NCBI RefSeq assembly: GCF_003344045.1
Contig: NZ_QFWX01000001.1
Location: 310,001-374,000, forward strand
Direction of reading: 5' to 3'
Source of the DNA: Marinobacter vulgaris
GTDB taxonomy: Bacteria > Pseudomonadota > Gammaproteobacteria > Pseudomonadales > Oleiphilaceae
Length of the DNA stretch: 64,000 bases
In this document: positions 55,430 through 64,000 of the stretch, in pieces
Layout: each line of letters opens with the position of its first letter
Position numbering within the stretch: position 1 is the first letter of the stretch
Position numbers and translations under genes: made by a program
The notes under the pieces: model-generated
Seen by the model: only the letters and a program-made list of their open reading frames with translations
Databases searched by the model: none
Told to the model about the DNA's origin: nothing

Positions 55430-56950
55430 ATGATCTACGCACAACCCGGAAAGGAAGGCTCCGTTGTCTCCTTCAAGCCCCGCTACGAAAACTTCATTGG
55501 TGGTGAGTGGGTCGCTCCCGCCAAGGGTCAGTATTTTGAAAACATCACGCCGGTTACCGGCGATGTGATCTGCGAGATTCCGCGTTCCACGGCCGAAGAT
55601 ATCGAACTGGCGCTGGACGCCGCCCACAAGGCCGCACCGGCCTGGGGCAAAACCTCTACTACCGAGCGTTCCAACATCCTGCTGAAAATTGCCGACCGCA
55701 TCGAGCAGAACATCGAGATGCTCGCGGTTGCTGAAACCTGGGACAACGGCAAGGCGGTTCGCGAGACCATCAACGCCGACCTGCCCCTGGCGGTAGACCA
55801 CTTCCGTTATTTCGCCGGGTGTATCCGTGCCCAGGAAGACGCCTCCAGCGCCATCGACAACAACACCGTGGCTTATCACTACAACGAGCCTCTGGGTGTT
55901 GTGGGCCAGATCATTCCCTGGAACTTCCCGCTGTTGATGGCCGTGTGGAAGCTGGCGCCCTGTCTGGCTGCAGGCAACTGCACCGTGATGAAGCCGGCCG
56001 AGCAGACTCCCGCCAGTATCCTGATCCTGATGGACCTGATTGGCGACCTGCTGCCGCCGGGCGTGATCAACATCGTCAATGGTTATGGCATCGAAGCCGG
56101 CCAGGCCCTGGCCACCAGCAAGCGCATTGCCAAGATCGCGTTTACCGGCTCAACACCGGTAGGCGCCCACATTCTCAAGTGCGCAGCCGAGAACATCATT
56201 CCGTCCACCGTGGAGCTGGGCGGCAAGTCCCCCAACATCTACTTCTCCGATGTCATGAAGGCCGAGCCGGAATTCATCGACAAGTGCGTGGAAGGCCTGG
56301 TGCTGGCGTTCTTCAACCAGGGTGAAGTCTGTACCTGTCCGTCTCGCGCCCTGGTGCAGGAAGACATGTACGACGAATTCATGGCCAAGGTCATCGAGCG
56401 CACCAAATCGATCAAGCGCGGCAACCCCCTGGATACAGACGTACAGGTGGGCGCCCAGGCCAGCAAGGAGCAGTTTGACAAGATTATGTCCTACCTCGAA
56501 ATCGGCAAGCAGGAAGGCGCGGAAGTGCTGACCGGTGGTGGCCGTGAGGAAATGGAGGGTGAGTTCAACAACGGCTTCTATATCCAGCCCACCCTGTTCA
56601 AGGGCAAGAACAACATGCGCGTGTTCCAGGAAGAGATCTTCGGTCCGGTGGTGGGTGTCACCACCTTCAAGGACGAGGAAGAAGCCCTGGCCATCGCCAA
56701 CGATACCGAGTTCGGCCTGGGTGCCGGTCTCTGGACCCGCGACATCAACCGTGCCTTCCGCATGGGACGTGGTATTCAGGCGGGCCGCGTATGGACCAAC
56801 TGCTACCACCAGTATCCGGCACACGCTGCATTCGGTGGTTACAAGAAATCCGGTGTCGGCCGTGAAAACCACAAAATGGCACTGGACCATTATCAGCAGA
56901 CCAAGAACCTGTTGGTCAGTTATGACATCAACCCGCTGGGCTTCTTCTGA
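55430..56950 (+). CDS. exaC: NAD-dependent aldehyde dehydrogenase of the ethanol pathway
   Basis: ExaC oxidises acetaldehyde to acetate in the cytoplasm. The 506-residue protein has [16 protein letters not shown], the catalytic Glu in VELGGKSPN and catalytic Cys in [11 protein letters not shown], plus the C-terminal [17 protein letters not shown] typical of ExaC/AldB. The ATG at 55430 is preceded by AAGAGG. It carries the shared TACTACCAAG box and ends before a terminator upstream of pqqA, matching the exaC-pqqA order of P. aeruginosa. Confidence 0.94.
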   Translation: MIYAQPGKEGSVVSFKPRYENFIGGEWVAPAKGQYFENITPVTGDVICEIPRSTAEDIELALDAAHKAAPAWGKTSTTERSNILLKIADRIEQNIEMLAVAETWDNGKAVRETINADLPLAVDHFRYFAGCIRAQEDASSAIDNNTVAYHYNEPLGVVGQIIPWNFPLLMAVWKLAPCLAAGNCTVMKPAEQTPASILILMDLIGDLLPPGVINIVNGYGIEAGQALATSKRIAKIAFTGSTPVGAHILKCAAENIIPSTVELGGKSPNIYFSDVMKAEPEFIDKCVEGLVLAFFNQGEVCTCPSRALVQEDMYDEFMAKVIERTKSIKRGNPLDTDVQVGAQASKEQFDKIMSYLEIGKQEGAEVLTGGGREEMEGEFNNGFYIQPTLFKGKNNMRVFQEEIFGPVVGVTTFKDEEEALAIANDTEFGLGAGLWTRDINRAFRMGRGIQAGRVWTNCYHQYPAHAAFGGYKKSGVGRENHKMALDHYQQTKNLLVSYDINPLGFF

Positions 56951-57078
56951 GCCCGGCAATGCAATGACTGTTGTGCCCGGGCTTATCCACACGGGCCCGG
57001 TAGCGAGTCAGCACACGGATGTGCACATTCTTTCCCGGTGACTGGCCGGGGGCTTTTGGGTTTTCCTGCCATTTTTCA

Positions 57079-57103
57079 GGCCCTACCCGGGGCCCTTTTT
57101 TTT
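57079..57103 (+). terminator. Intrinsic terminator after exaC
   Basis: GGCCC (57079-57083) pairs with GGGCC (57090-57094) and is followed by TTTTTTTT. It isolates exaC from the pqq operon. Confidence 0.75.
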
Positions 57104-57174
57104 GGCCAGGCGAATGCCGGCAATAATGGGTCCAAAGGATGAAGTGCAGTGCAGTTCAGGGCAGAAAATCAGTG

Positions 57175-57191
57175 CCAAAGTACCATATTTG
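57175..57191 (+). promoter_or_regulatory. Candidate regulatory site upstream of pqqA
   Basis: CCAAAGTACCATATTTG resembles the site at 33126. Just after it an inverted repeat TATCCT (57194-57199) and AGGATA (57210-57215) could be another protein site or part of the promoter. The start of pqqA is about 95 bp downstream. Confidence 0.35.
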
Positions 57192-57286
57192 ACTATCCTT
57201 AGACTGCGTAGGATAAGAAGTGAGTTACCGGAAGACCGGTTAACGGATCCTCAACGCCACAACAAACATCACAAGAGGTAAGCATC

Positions 57287-57358
57287 ATGTGGACCAAACC
57301 AGCTTATGAAGACCTGCGGATCGGATTCGAAGTCACCATGTACTTCGCCAACCGCTGA
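57287..57358 (+). CDS. pqqA: PQQ precursor peptide PqqA
   Basis: The 23-residue peptide [19 protein letters not shown] plus FANR is the substrate of PqqE. Glu15 and Tyr19 (ExxxY) are the residues cross-linked to form PQQ. AAGAGG lies 8 bases upstream of the ATG. It is followed by a partial terminator before pqqB, the usual way of making more PqqA than enzymes. Confidence 0.96.
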   Translation: MWTKPAYEDLRIGFEVTMYFANR

Positions 57359-57366
57359 GAAAGAAT

Positions 57367-57396
57367 GGCCAGCCAATTTGCGCTGGCCGTTTTGTT
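57367..57396 (+). terminator. Attenuating hairpin between pqqA and pqqB
   Basis: GGCCAGC (57367-57373) pairs with GCTGGCC (57382-57388), followed by GTTTTGTTT. The interrupted T-run suggests partial read-through. Confidence 0.75.
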
Positions 57397-57411
57397 TCCG
57401 GAGTTCCCGCC

Positions 57412-58341
57412 ATGCAGATTCGAATCCTTGGTTCCGCAGCCGGAGGTGGTTTTCCCCAGTGGAACTGCAACTGCGCCAACTGTGACGGTTACCGCAAAGG
57501 GTCCCTGAACGCCAGCGCCCGCACCCAGTCGTCCATTGCCATCAGCGAGGACGGTGTCAGCTGGATTCTCTGTAATGCCTCCCCGGACATCCGCGCCCAG
57601 CTGGCTTCGTTTGACGCCATGCAGCCGGGTCGCGCCCTGCGTGATACCGGCATTGGCGCCGTGTTGCTGATAGACAGCCAGGTGGACCACACCACCGGCC
57701 TGCTGATGCTACGCGAGGGCTTGCCACTGGATGTGTGGTGTACCGCACAGGTGCATGAGGACCTGAGCAGTGGTTTCCCTTTATTCCGCATGCTGGAGCA
57801 CTGGAATGGCGGGCCCCGGTGGCAGGAAGTGCCCTGCACCGATCAGCAGTCTTTTACCATACCCTGTGCACCGTCGCTGCGCCTGACCGCCATTCCGTTA
57901 CTGAGTAACGCACCGCCGTATTCACCCAGGCGCAATAACCCGCACCCGGGGGATAATATCGGCCTGTTCATCGAAGACACCCGTAGCGGCGAGACGGTGA
58001 TGTACGCGCCGGGGCTGGGCCAGCCCGATGAGCAGATCCTGCAATGGATGCGCAAGGCCGACACCCTGCTGGTGGATGGCACCGTGTGGCATGATGACGA
58101 AATGCTGCGCTGCGAGGTCGGTACCCGCACCGGCCAGGAAATGGGGCATCTGGCCCAGAGTGGCCCCGGCGGCATGATCGAGGTGCTCGATACCATGCCG
58201 GCAAAACGGAAAATTCTTATCCATATCAACAATACCAACCCCATTCTGAATGAGGATTCCCCGGAGCGGGCTGTGCTGGCAAGGCACGGCATTGAGGTGT
58301 CCTTTGACGGAATGCATCTGGACATGGCGGAGCCCTCATGA
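57412..58341 (+). CDS. pqqB: PQQ biosynthesis protein PqqB
   Basis: This 309-residue metallo-beta-lactamase-fold protein has the family's [13 protein letters not shown] zinc-binding segment, [19 protein letters not shown] in place of the usual HxHxDH, and HINNTNPIL. It is thought to hydroxylate or process the tyrosine part of the PQQ precursor. It overlaps pqqC by 4 bp. Confidence 0.96.
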   Translation: MQIRILGSAAGGGFPQWNCNCANCDGYRKGSLNASARTQSSIAISEDGVSWILCNASPDIRAQLASFDAMQPGRALRDTGIGAVLLIDSQVDHTTGLLMLREGLPLDVWCTAQVHEDLSSGFPLFRMLEHWNGGPRWQEVPCTDQQSFTIPCAPSLRLTAIPLLSNAPPYSPRRNNPHPGDNIGLFIEDTRSGETVMYAPGLGQPDEQILQWMRKADTLLVDGTVWHDDEMLRCEVGTRTGQEMGHLAQSGPGGMIEVLDTMPAKRKILIHINNTNPILNEDSPERAVLARHGIEVSFDGMHLDMAEPS

Positions 58342-59093
58342 ACGCAGTTGCAACCCCGGTCATGAACCGCAGGGATTTCGAGCAGGCCCTGCGCGCCAAA
58401 GGCCAGTATTACCACATCCATCACCCCTACCATAAAGCCATGTATGGCGGTGACTGCACGCCCGAGCAGATCCGTGGCTGGGTCGCCAACCGGTTCTATT
58501 ACCAGATCAATATCCCCCGCAAGGATGCCGCCATCATGGCCAACTGCCCGGATGCGTCCGTGCGCCGGTTGTGGCTGCAGCGGGTGCTGGATCACGACGG
58601 TCACAGTGACGACGAGGGTGGTATCGAGGCCTGGCTCAGTCTGGCAGAGGCGGTGGGGCTGAGCCGGGAGGAAGTGGTTGACCAGCGCCATGTGCTGCCC
58701 GGTGTCCGCTTTGCAGTGGATGCCTATCTGAATTTCGCCCGCCGGGCGACCTGGCAGGAGGCGGCCTGTTCTTCACTGACCGAGCTGTTTGCGCCGGAAA
58801 TCCACCAGTCCCGGCTCGACAGCTGGCCCCGGCACTATCCATGGATCAGAACCGATGGTTATTCCTACTTCCGCAAGCGTCTGTCCGAGGCGCGCCGGGA
58901 TGTGGAGCACGGGCTGACGATTACCCTGGATCATTTCACCACCGCGGCCGAGCAGGCCCGTGCCCTGGAAATTCTTCAATTCAAACTGGATATCTTATGG
59001 TCGATGTTGGATGCCCTGACTATGGCTTATCAGCACCAGACGCCACCGTATCATACCGTCACCGACCAGCCCGTTTGGCACCGGGGGCTGTGA
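58338..59093 (+). CDS. pqqC: Pyrroloquinoline-quinone synthase PqqC
   Basis: PqqC performs the final ring closure and eight-electron oxidation to PQQ. The 251-residue helical protein has the [47 protein letters not shown] and TELFAP segments with the conserved active-site His/Tyr/Arg set. Its stop and the pqqD start share TGATG. Confidence 0.97.
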   Translation: MNAVATPVMNRRDFEQALRAKGQYYHIHHPYHKAMYGGDCTPEQIRGWVANRFYYQINIPRKDAAIMANCPDASVRRLWLQRVLDHDGHSDDEGGIEAWLSLAEAVGLSREEVVDQRHVLPGVRFAVDAYLNFARRATWQEAACSSLTELFAPEIHQSRLDSWPRHYPWIRTDGYSYFRKRLSEARRDVEHGLTITLDHFTTAAEQARALEILQFKLDILWSMLDALTMAYQHQTPPYHTVTDQPVWHRGL

Positions 59094-59368
59094 TGACGAA
59101 GCTCCTGGAGCAGATACCGCGGCTGCGCCCGGGCTTCCGCTTCCAGTGGGAGCCGGCCCAGAATGCCCATGTGCTGCTGTACCCCGAGGGTATGGTGCGG
59201 CTCAATGACAGCGCCGGTGCAGTGCTGAAGGAAGTGGACGGCCAGCGCAATGTGGCGGACATCGTGGCAACCCTGGAGCAGCAGTTTCCGGATGCGGGCT
59301 CCCTTGAGGATGATGTCAGCGAGTTCCTGAAAGATGCCGAACAGCAACACTGGATTTTGTTCTCATGA
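59093..59368 (+). CDS. pqqD: PQQ biosynthesis peptide chaperone PqqD
   Basis: PqqD binds PqqA and presents it to PqqE. The 91-residue protein ([20 protein letters not shown], then [17 protein letters not shown]) has the normal winged-helix PqqD pattern. It overlaps pqqC by 1 bp and pqqE by 4 bp; the open frame extends further upstream inside pqqC. Confidence 0.96.
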   Translation: MTKLLEQIPRLRPGFRFQWEPAQNAHVLLYPEGMVRLNDSAGAVLKEVDGQRNVADIVATLEQQFPDAGSLEDDVSEFLKDAEQQHWILFS

Positions 59369-60519
59369 CAGCCCGTCACGCCATGCCCACCGGTGATCGC
59401 CCCGGTATCGGGCCGCCGCTCTGGCTGCTGGCGGAACTGACCTACCGCTGCCCGCTGCAGTGCCCCTATTGCTCCAATCCGCTGGATTTCGCCCAGACCC
59501 AGCAGGAACTGACCACCGAAGAGTGGGTCAGGGTGCTGCGCCAGGGGCGGGAAATGGGAGCAGCACAGCTGGGTTTCTCCGGCGGCGAGCCGCTGGTACG
59601 CCAGGATCTGCCTGAGCTGATTGCAGAGGCGCGGCAGCTGGGTTATTACACCAACCTGATCACCTCGGGGCTGGGACTCTCGGAGGCCAAGGTTAACGCT
59701 TTCCGGGACGCCGGCCTGGATCACATCCAGGTGAGTTTCCAGGCTTCGGACCCGGAACTGAACAACGCTGTTGCCGGCTCCCGCAAGGCCTTCGACCAGA
59801 AACTGGCCATGGCCCGCGCGGTGAAGGAAGCGGGCTATCCCATGGTGCTCAACTTCGTGATCCATCGCCACAACATCCACCAGATGGAGGATATCATCAG
59901 CCTCTGTGAGCGCCTGGGTGCGGACTATGTCGAACTGGCTACCTGCCAGTACTATGGCTGGGCCTTTGAAAACCGCGAGGGACTGATGCCCTCCAAAGCG
60001 CAACTGGAGAAGGCCGAGGCGGAAGTGAACCGTTATCGCGAGCGCCTCACGGCCAGCGGCTCGGCCATGAAGCTGATCTTTGTGACACCGGATTACTATG
60101 AGGAGCGGCCAAAGGCCTGCATGAACGGCTGGGGCAGCCTGTTCCTGACGGTGGCGCCGGATGGCACCGCCCTGCCGTGTCACAGTGCCCGCCTGCTGCC
60201 CATCGACTTTCCCAATGTGCGGGAATCGTCGCTACACTCCATCTGGTACGACAGCCCGGGTTTCAATCATTACCGGGGCGATAGCTGGATGCCGGAACCC
60301 TGTCGCTCCTGCGATGAAAAAGGCAGGGACTTCGGTGGCTGCCGTTGCCAGGCCTATTTGCTGACCGGCAATGCTGACAATGCCGATCCGGTCTGCAGCA
60401 AGTCGCCCCACCACGACCGCATCCTCGCTGCCCGCCAGGCGGCGGACCATGCCACTGCCGGGCTTGAGGAGCTGACCTATCGCAATACCGACAACTCCCG
60501 CCTGTTCTTCAGGGGCTGA
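59365..60519 (+). CDS. pqqE: PqqA peptide cyclase PqqE (radical SAM)
   Basis: The enzyme joins Glu and Tyr side chains of PqqA. The 384-residue protein has the radical-SAM motif C29-xxx-C33-xx-C36 ([13 protein letters not shown]), GGEPLVR, and C-terminal SPASM cysteines ([18 protein letters not shown]) for auxiliary clusters. Overlaps pqqD by 4 bp. Confidence 0.97.
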   Translation: MTARHAMPTGDRPGIGPPLWLLAELTYRCPLQCPYCSNPLDFAQTQQELTTEEWVRVLRQGREMGAAQLGFSGGEPLVRQDLPELIAEARQLGYYTNLITSGLGLSEAKVNAFRDAGLDHIQVSFQASDPELNNAVAGSRKAFDQKLAMARAVKEAGYPMVLNFVIHRHNIHQMEDIISLCERLGADYVELATCQYYGWAFENREGLMPSKAQLEKAEAEVNRYRERLTASGSAMKLIFVTPDYYEERPKACMNGWGSLFLTVAPDGTALPCHSARLLPIDFPNVRESSLHSIWYDSPGFNHYRGDSWMPEPCRSCDEKGRDFGGCRCQAYLLTGNADNADPVCSKSPHHDRILAARQAADHATAGLEELTYRNTDNSRLFFRG

Positions 60520-62395
60520 TACGCCCGGCCCGCCGGCCTTCCCGATACTGTCCGCGGAGCAGGCCTCCGCGGCATTTACCCAGCGCGGTGCTCTGACAGC
60601 CTCTGAAGCGGGCATTTTCTGGCTGGAGTTCGATCCGGCCAGCAGTAACAATCTGCTCCGCAAAGCCACGGCGGATGGCGCTCAACCGGTAACGTCGGCG
60701 GATTTCGGGATTCGCAGCCAGGTCAACGGCTATGGCGGCGGGGCAGTATGCGCCGGGGCGGACGCGGTGTTCGCGGTAGAGGCGAATCAGCAACAGATCC
60801 ACCGTATCGATCCGCAGACCGGCCTCACCAAGGCGATAATCCGGGACCCGGACGCCAGCTTTGGCGGATTGGCATGGGATCATCGTCATCGTCGGGTGCT
60901 GGCGGTGCGAGAAAGCAAAGGGCACCAGCAGCTGGTGGCCGTGCAGGGGCACAACAGATTCCTGACCCTGCACGACAGCGAGGATTTTTACAGCGCACCG
61001 GCGCTGTCTTCCAGCGGGTCGCGCATTGCCTGGGTGTCCTGGTCGCTTCCGGATATGCCCTGGGTGAGGTCTGCGTTGTGGGTTGCGGATGTGGGCGCAG
61101 ACGGCAGGCTGACAGCGGCCCGTTGCTGGCCGACGCCCACGGCTGGCAGCGTCCAGCAGCCGGCGTTCGATGGCGAAGAGCTGCATGTGCTGTCAGATCA
61201 CGCGGGCTGGTGGCAGCCCTGGGCTGTGTCCTTCACGGCAGGACGGGCCAGGTGGCGCTGCCTGGACCCGACAGAGGCGGATCATGCCAGTGCCCCCTGG
61301 CAACTGGGCGAGCGCCACCATTGTCCGCTGGAGCGGGGCCGCTGGGCCCGGGTAAGATACATTGCCGGCAGCGCAGAGTTATGGCTGAAACTGACTGCCG
61401 GCTTACCACCGGCCAGAGTCGCCACGGACTATGCCGATTTTCGCCACCTTACGGTCTGCAACGGCCATCTTTACTGCATCGCCCGCTCGGCTTCCCGGCT
61501 GGATTCAGTGCTGGCAGTGAATCTGGAAAACGGCCGTGTCCAGACCATCGCCGGGGGCGAAACCCCGTTTCCCGGTACACCGATTGTCACGCCCCGTGCT
61601 TTTCGGATTCCGCCTTCCCGCGGAGTGCATGAGGAAGTGAGCGGGTTCTGGTACCCGCCCCTTGGCGGCGAGTCAGGAAACCAACCGCCGGCGCTGATTC
61701 TGATTGCCCATGGCGGCCCCACCTCGACCGCCTGGCCGGTTTTCAATCCCCAGGTCCAGTTCTGGTGCCATCACGGATTCGCGGTGGCGGAAGTGAATTA
61801 TCGGGGCAGCGCGGGCTTTGGCCGTGATTTCCGCCTGGCGCTGGCCGGCAGCTGGGGCGAGGCAGACGTGGAAGACATGGAAAGAGCGGCGGACTACCTG
61901 GTGGCCAGTGGTCGCGGTGATGCCCGTCGGTTGTTCATCCAGGGCCGCAGCTCGGGCGGTTACACGGCATTGATGGCGATGACTCGCAGCCAGCGTTTCC
62001 GGGCCGGGGCCAGCCTGTTCGGGGTCAGTGATCCCGGCCGTCTGCGAGAAGTGACACACCGCTTCGAGTCCGGTTACCTTGACTGGCTGCTGGGAGCTGC
62101 GGATGAGTTTTCCGGGCGCTGGCAGGAGCGCACCCCGGTGTTGCAGGCTCACCGTATCCGGGGGCCAATGATCTTTTTCCAGGGAGGTCAGGACCGGGTG
62201 GTGGTGCCGGAGCAGACCCGGGCCATGGTCGAGGTGCTTGAGCAGAACGGGCAGGCCGTTGAGCTCTGGTGGTTCGAAGAGGAGGGGCATGGCTTCCGCC
62301 AGCGACACAACCAGATTGCACTGCTTGAGAATCTGCTGGCGTTCTATCAGCGGCATAGCCAAAAGTGCAATGATGGTGCCCGGCAGTTAAGGTAG
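60518..62395 (+). CDS. S9 family peptidase of the pqq operon (PqqH-like); start codon unclear
   Basis: The protein is a prolyl-oligopeptidase-type serine hydrolase: an N-terminal beta-propeller (starting SAEQASAAF, then FGIRSQVNGYGGGA), and an alpha/beta hydrolase domain with HGGPTS, catalytic Ser in GRSSGG, Asp in GGQDRVV and His in EEGHGF. It matches P. aeruginosa PA1990 (PqqH) in position and may trim PQQ precursors. Family-like sequence begins at about 60518, right at the pqqE stop, but the first ATG/GTG/TTG in frame is GTG 60767, which would remove about 83 conserved residues. Near-cognate candidates are ATC 60479 (behind GAGGAG) and CTG 60548. Confidence 0.85.
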   Translation, partial: DTPGPPAFPILSAEQASAAFTQRGALTASEAGIFWLEFDPASSNNLLRKATADGAQPVTSADFGIRSQVNGYGGGAVCAGADAVFAVEANQQQIHRIDPQTGLTKAIIRDPDASFGGLAWDHRHRRVLAVRESKGHQQLVAVQGHNRFLTLHDSEDFYSAPALSSSGSRIAWVSWSLPDMPWVRSALWVADVGADGRLTAARCWPTPTAGSVQQPAFDGEELHVLSDHAGWWQPWAVSFTAGRARWRCLDPTEADHASAPWQLGERHHCPLERGRWARVRYIAGSAELWLKLTAGLPPARVATDYADFRHLTVCNGHLYCIARSASRLDSVLAVNLENGRVQTIAGGETPFPGTPIVTPRAFRIPPSRGVHEEVSGFWYPPLGGESGNQPPALILIAHGGPTSTAWPVFNPQVQFWCHHGFAVAEVNYRGSAGFGRDFRLALAGSWGEADVEDMERAADYLVASGRGDARRLFIQGRSSGGYTALMAMTRSQRFRAGASLFGVSDPGRLREVTHRFESGYLDWLLGAADEFSGRWQERTPVLQAHRIRGPMIFFQGGQDRVVVPEQTRAMVEVLEQNGQAVELWWFEEEGHGFRQRHNQIALLENLLAFYQRHSQKCNDGARQLR

Positions 62396-62441
62396 ACTTG
62401 GTTCCGAGATAAAAACAACAGCATCCCTGAAGAGAACGCCC

Positions 62442-63605
62442 ATGAGCTACGACATTTCCGCTCTGCGCAAGTTTGTCTCACCCGAAATCGTCTTTGGCGC
62501 CGGCTCCCGCAAGGCGGTGGCCAACTTTGCCAGCAACTTCGGCGCCCGGCATGTGTTCCTGGTGTCGGATCCTGGTGTGGAGAAAGCCGGCTGGGTTGCT
62601 GAAATCGTGGATATCCTGGTGAGTGCCGGCATTCGCGTGACCCTGTTTACCGGCGTCTCGCCCAACCCCAAGGTGGATGAAGTCATGGCCGGTGCCGAGC
62701 TGTACCGGTCCAATGAGTGTGATGTCATCGTTGCCATCGGCGGCGGCAGCCCCATGGACTGTGCCAAGGGAATTGGCATTGTCAGTGCCCATGGCCGCAG
62801 TATCCTCGAGTTTGAGGGCGTGGATACCGTCACCTCGCCATCGCCACCAATGATCCTGATCCCCACCACCGCCGGCACGTCCGCCGATGTCTCCCAGTTC
62901 GCGATCATTTCCGACCCGGACCGGCGCTTCAAATTCTCTATCATCAGCAAGGCGGTGGTTCCGGATGTGGCGCTGATAGATCCCGAAGTAACGGAAACCA
63001 TGGATGCCTACCTGACCGCCTGCACCGGTGTCGATGCCCTGGTGCATGCCATTGAGGCCTATGTTTCCACCGGCAGCGGGCCGCTGACGGACACCAACGC
63101 GCTGGAGGCCATCCGGCTGATCAACCGCAATCTGGAACCGCTGGTGCGCAATACCGCTGACGCACATCTGCGGGAGCAGGTCATGCTGGCGTCCATGCAG
63201 GCGGGACTGGCGTTCTCCAATGCTATTCTGGGCGCGGTCCACGCCATGTCCCACAGCCTGGGAGGCTTCCTCGATCTGCCCCACGGGCTTTGCAATGCGC
63301 TGCTGCTTGAGCATGTGGTGGCCTACAACTACACCGCAGCCGAAGACCGTTTCAGGCGGGTGGCCGAGGCCATGGACATTGACACCCGCGGCATGTCGAA
63401 ACCGGTGATCAAGCACAGGCTGATGGAACGGATCATTGCACTCAAGGGAGCGGTGGGGCTGGAAGCCAAACTGGCGAAACTGGGTGTGACCACATCCGAC
63501 ATTCCCTATCTGTCAGGGTTCGCCCTCCAGGACCCGTGTATCCTGACTAATCCGCGGAAGTCCTCCCGCCGCGACGTCGAAGTCGTTTATGCAGAAGCCC
63601 TCTGA
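62442..63605 (+). CDS. ercA: Iron-containing alcohol dehydrogenase ErcA
   Basis: The 387-residue group III alcohol dehydrogenase has the NAD motif GGGSPMDCAKGIG, PTTAGTSADVSQF, and the metal-binding stretch TGVDALVHAIEAY with HAMSHSLGGFLDLPHG. In P. aeruginosa ErcA (PA1991) is needed for normal ethanol-oxidation regulation, not the main oxidation route. Its end overlaps the ercS start by 17 bp. Confidence 0.94.
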   Translation: MSYDISALRKFVSPEIVFGAGSRKAVANFASNFGARHVFLVSDPGVEKAGWVAEIVDILVSAGIRVTLFTGVSPNPKVDEVMAGAELYRSNECDVIVAIGGGSPMDCAKGIGIVSAHGRSILEFEGVDTVTSPSPPMILIPTTAGTSADVSQFAIISDPDRRFKFSIISKAVVPDVALIDPEVTETMDAYLTACTGVDALVHAIEAYVSTGSGPLTDTNALEAIRLINRNLEPLVRNTADAHLREQVMLASMQAGLAFSNAILGAVHAMSHSLGGFLDLPHGLCNALLLEHVVAYNYTAAEDRFRRVAEAMDIDTRGMSKPVIKHRLMERIIALKGAVGLEAKLAKLGVTTSDIPYLSGFALQDPCILTNPRKSSRRDVEVVYAEAL

Positions 63606-64000
63606 TTCCGGAGAAACCGGCTACGAGGTCGGCGATCTACTCGGCCTCGGCAGCCAGTCGCTGCGCAAGAACTACTATCCCGCACTTCAGGAACGGATAG
63701 AGGAGCTGGAAATAGAGCGCAACCGCTATAAGTGGCTGTTCGAAAACGCCCTGCACGGCATCTTTCAGGCCAATCTCCGTGGTGGCTTTGTCGCCGCCAA
63801 CCCCGCCATGGCCCGTATCTGTGGCTATGACAGTGCTGATGAACTCATCGCCGGTGTCATACGTCTGCGGGAACAGCTGTTCTGCAGTTCCGGGGATTTT
63901 GATGACATCCGCCAGGAGTTGCTGAACCAGGGCAGCCTCAGCGCCAGGGAAACGCGGTTGAGGCGCTCAGACAGCACGCCGGTTCATGTTGCCATTACCT
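63589..64000 (+). CDS. ercS: PAS sensor histidine kinase ErcS (5' part, cut by the window edge)
   Basis: The first 137 residues are visible: MQKPSDSGETGYEVGDLLG, the LGSQSLRKNYYPALQERIEE coiled segment, then a PAS domain (YKWLFENALHGIFQANLRGG, ANPAMARICGYDSADEL). This is the N-terminus typical of ErcS, the soluble kinase next to ercA in the ethanol regulon. The kinase part lies beyond base 64000. Confidence 0.85.
   Translation, partial: MQKPSDSGETGYEVGDLLGLGSQSLRKNYYPALQERIEELEIERNRYKWLFENALHGIFQANLRGGFVAANPAMARICGYDSADELIAGVIRLREQLFCSSGDFDDIRQELLNQGSLSARETRLRRSDSTPVHVAIT

Overview
The window (GC-rich, no rRNA or tRNA seen) looks like a chromosome segment of a marine gammaproteobacterium, most likely Marinobacter or a close relative. 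The reasons are the ubiE-ubiJ-ubiB-his-tat and zapA-6S RNA-fau-ygfB-pepP-ubiH-ubiI neighbourhoods, a wax ester synthase, and a Pseudomonas-like PQQ ethanol-oxidation cluster. All calls come from reading the sequence and from family knowledge; no search was run.

Layout. 0.1-7.5 kb: a response-regulator diguanylate cyclase, a DUF2333 protein, ppa, an acyl-CoA dehydrogenase, rpiA and ilvA. 7.7-17.2 kb: the conserved fau / 6S RNA / zapA / ZapB-like block and the ygfB-pepP-ubiH-ubiI operon, separated by a zinc-type cassette (FtsX-like ABC exporter, DUF3299 protein, His-rich DUF2796 protein) with a Zur-like operator. 17.2-23.8 kb: a tightly packed leftward operon ubiE-ubiJ-ubiB-hisI-hisE-tatABC-rsmE. 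23.8-28.6 kb: a FFLEELY-motif-type protein, an alpha/beta hydrolase, a wax ester synthase and a porin.

28.7-43.2 kb and 55.4-64 kb: an almost complete PQQ-dependent alcohol oxidation system. It holds nosP-nahK (NO sensor and hybrid kinase), an ErbR/AgmR-type regulator, a NitT/TauT-type ABC importer, a Ped-type ABC system (permease, ATPase, beta-propeller, binding protein), cytochrome c550, a XoxJ/MoxJ-like periplasmic protein, a quinoprotein alcohol dehydrogenase carrying the extra Asp typical of lanthanide enzymes, aldehyde dehydrogenase exaC, pqqABCDE, an S9 peptidase (PqqH-like), the Fe-alcohol dehydrogenase ercA and the start of ercS. Three promoters of this system share the 10-mer TACTACCAAG.

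43.2-55.1 kb, inside the alcohol cluster: a guanidine module. Two guanidine-I (ykkC) riboswitches on the minus strand precede (a) an ABC permease/ATPase pair and (b) an operon for the two DUF1989 carboxyguanidine deiminase subunits, a biotin-dependent guanidine/urea carboxylase and an ABC binding protein. A MetX-like hydrolase, a type III glutamine synthetase and a TetR regulator lie between. No allophanate hydrolase gene is present in the window.

Five intergenic copies (about 96-113 bp) of a structured palindromic element, with conserved cores but different outer stems that stay self-complementary, are scattered across the window. They are the most unusual non-coding signal here.
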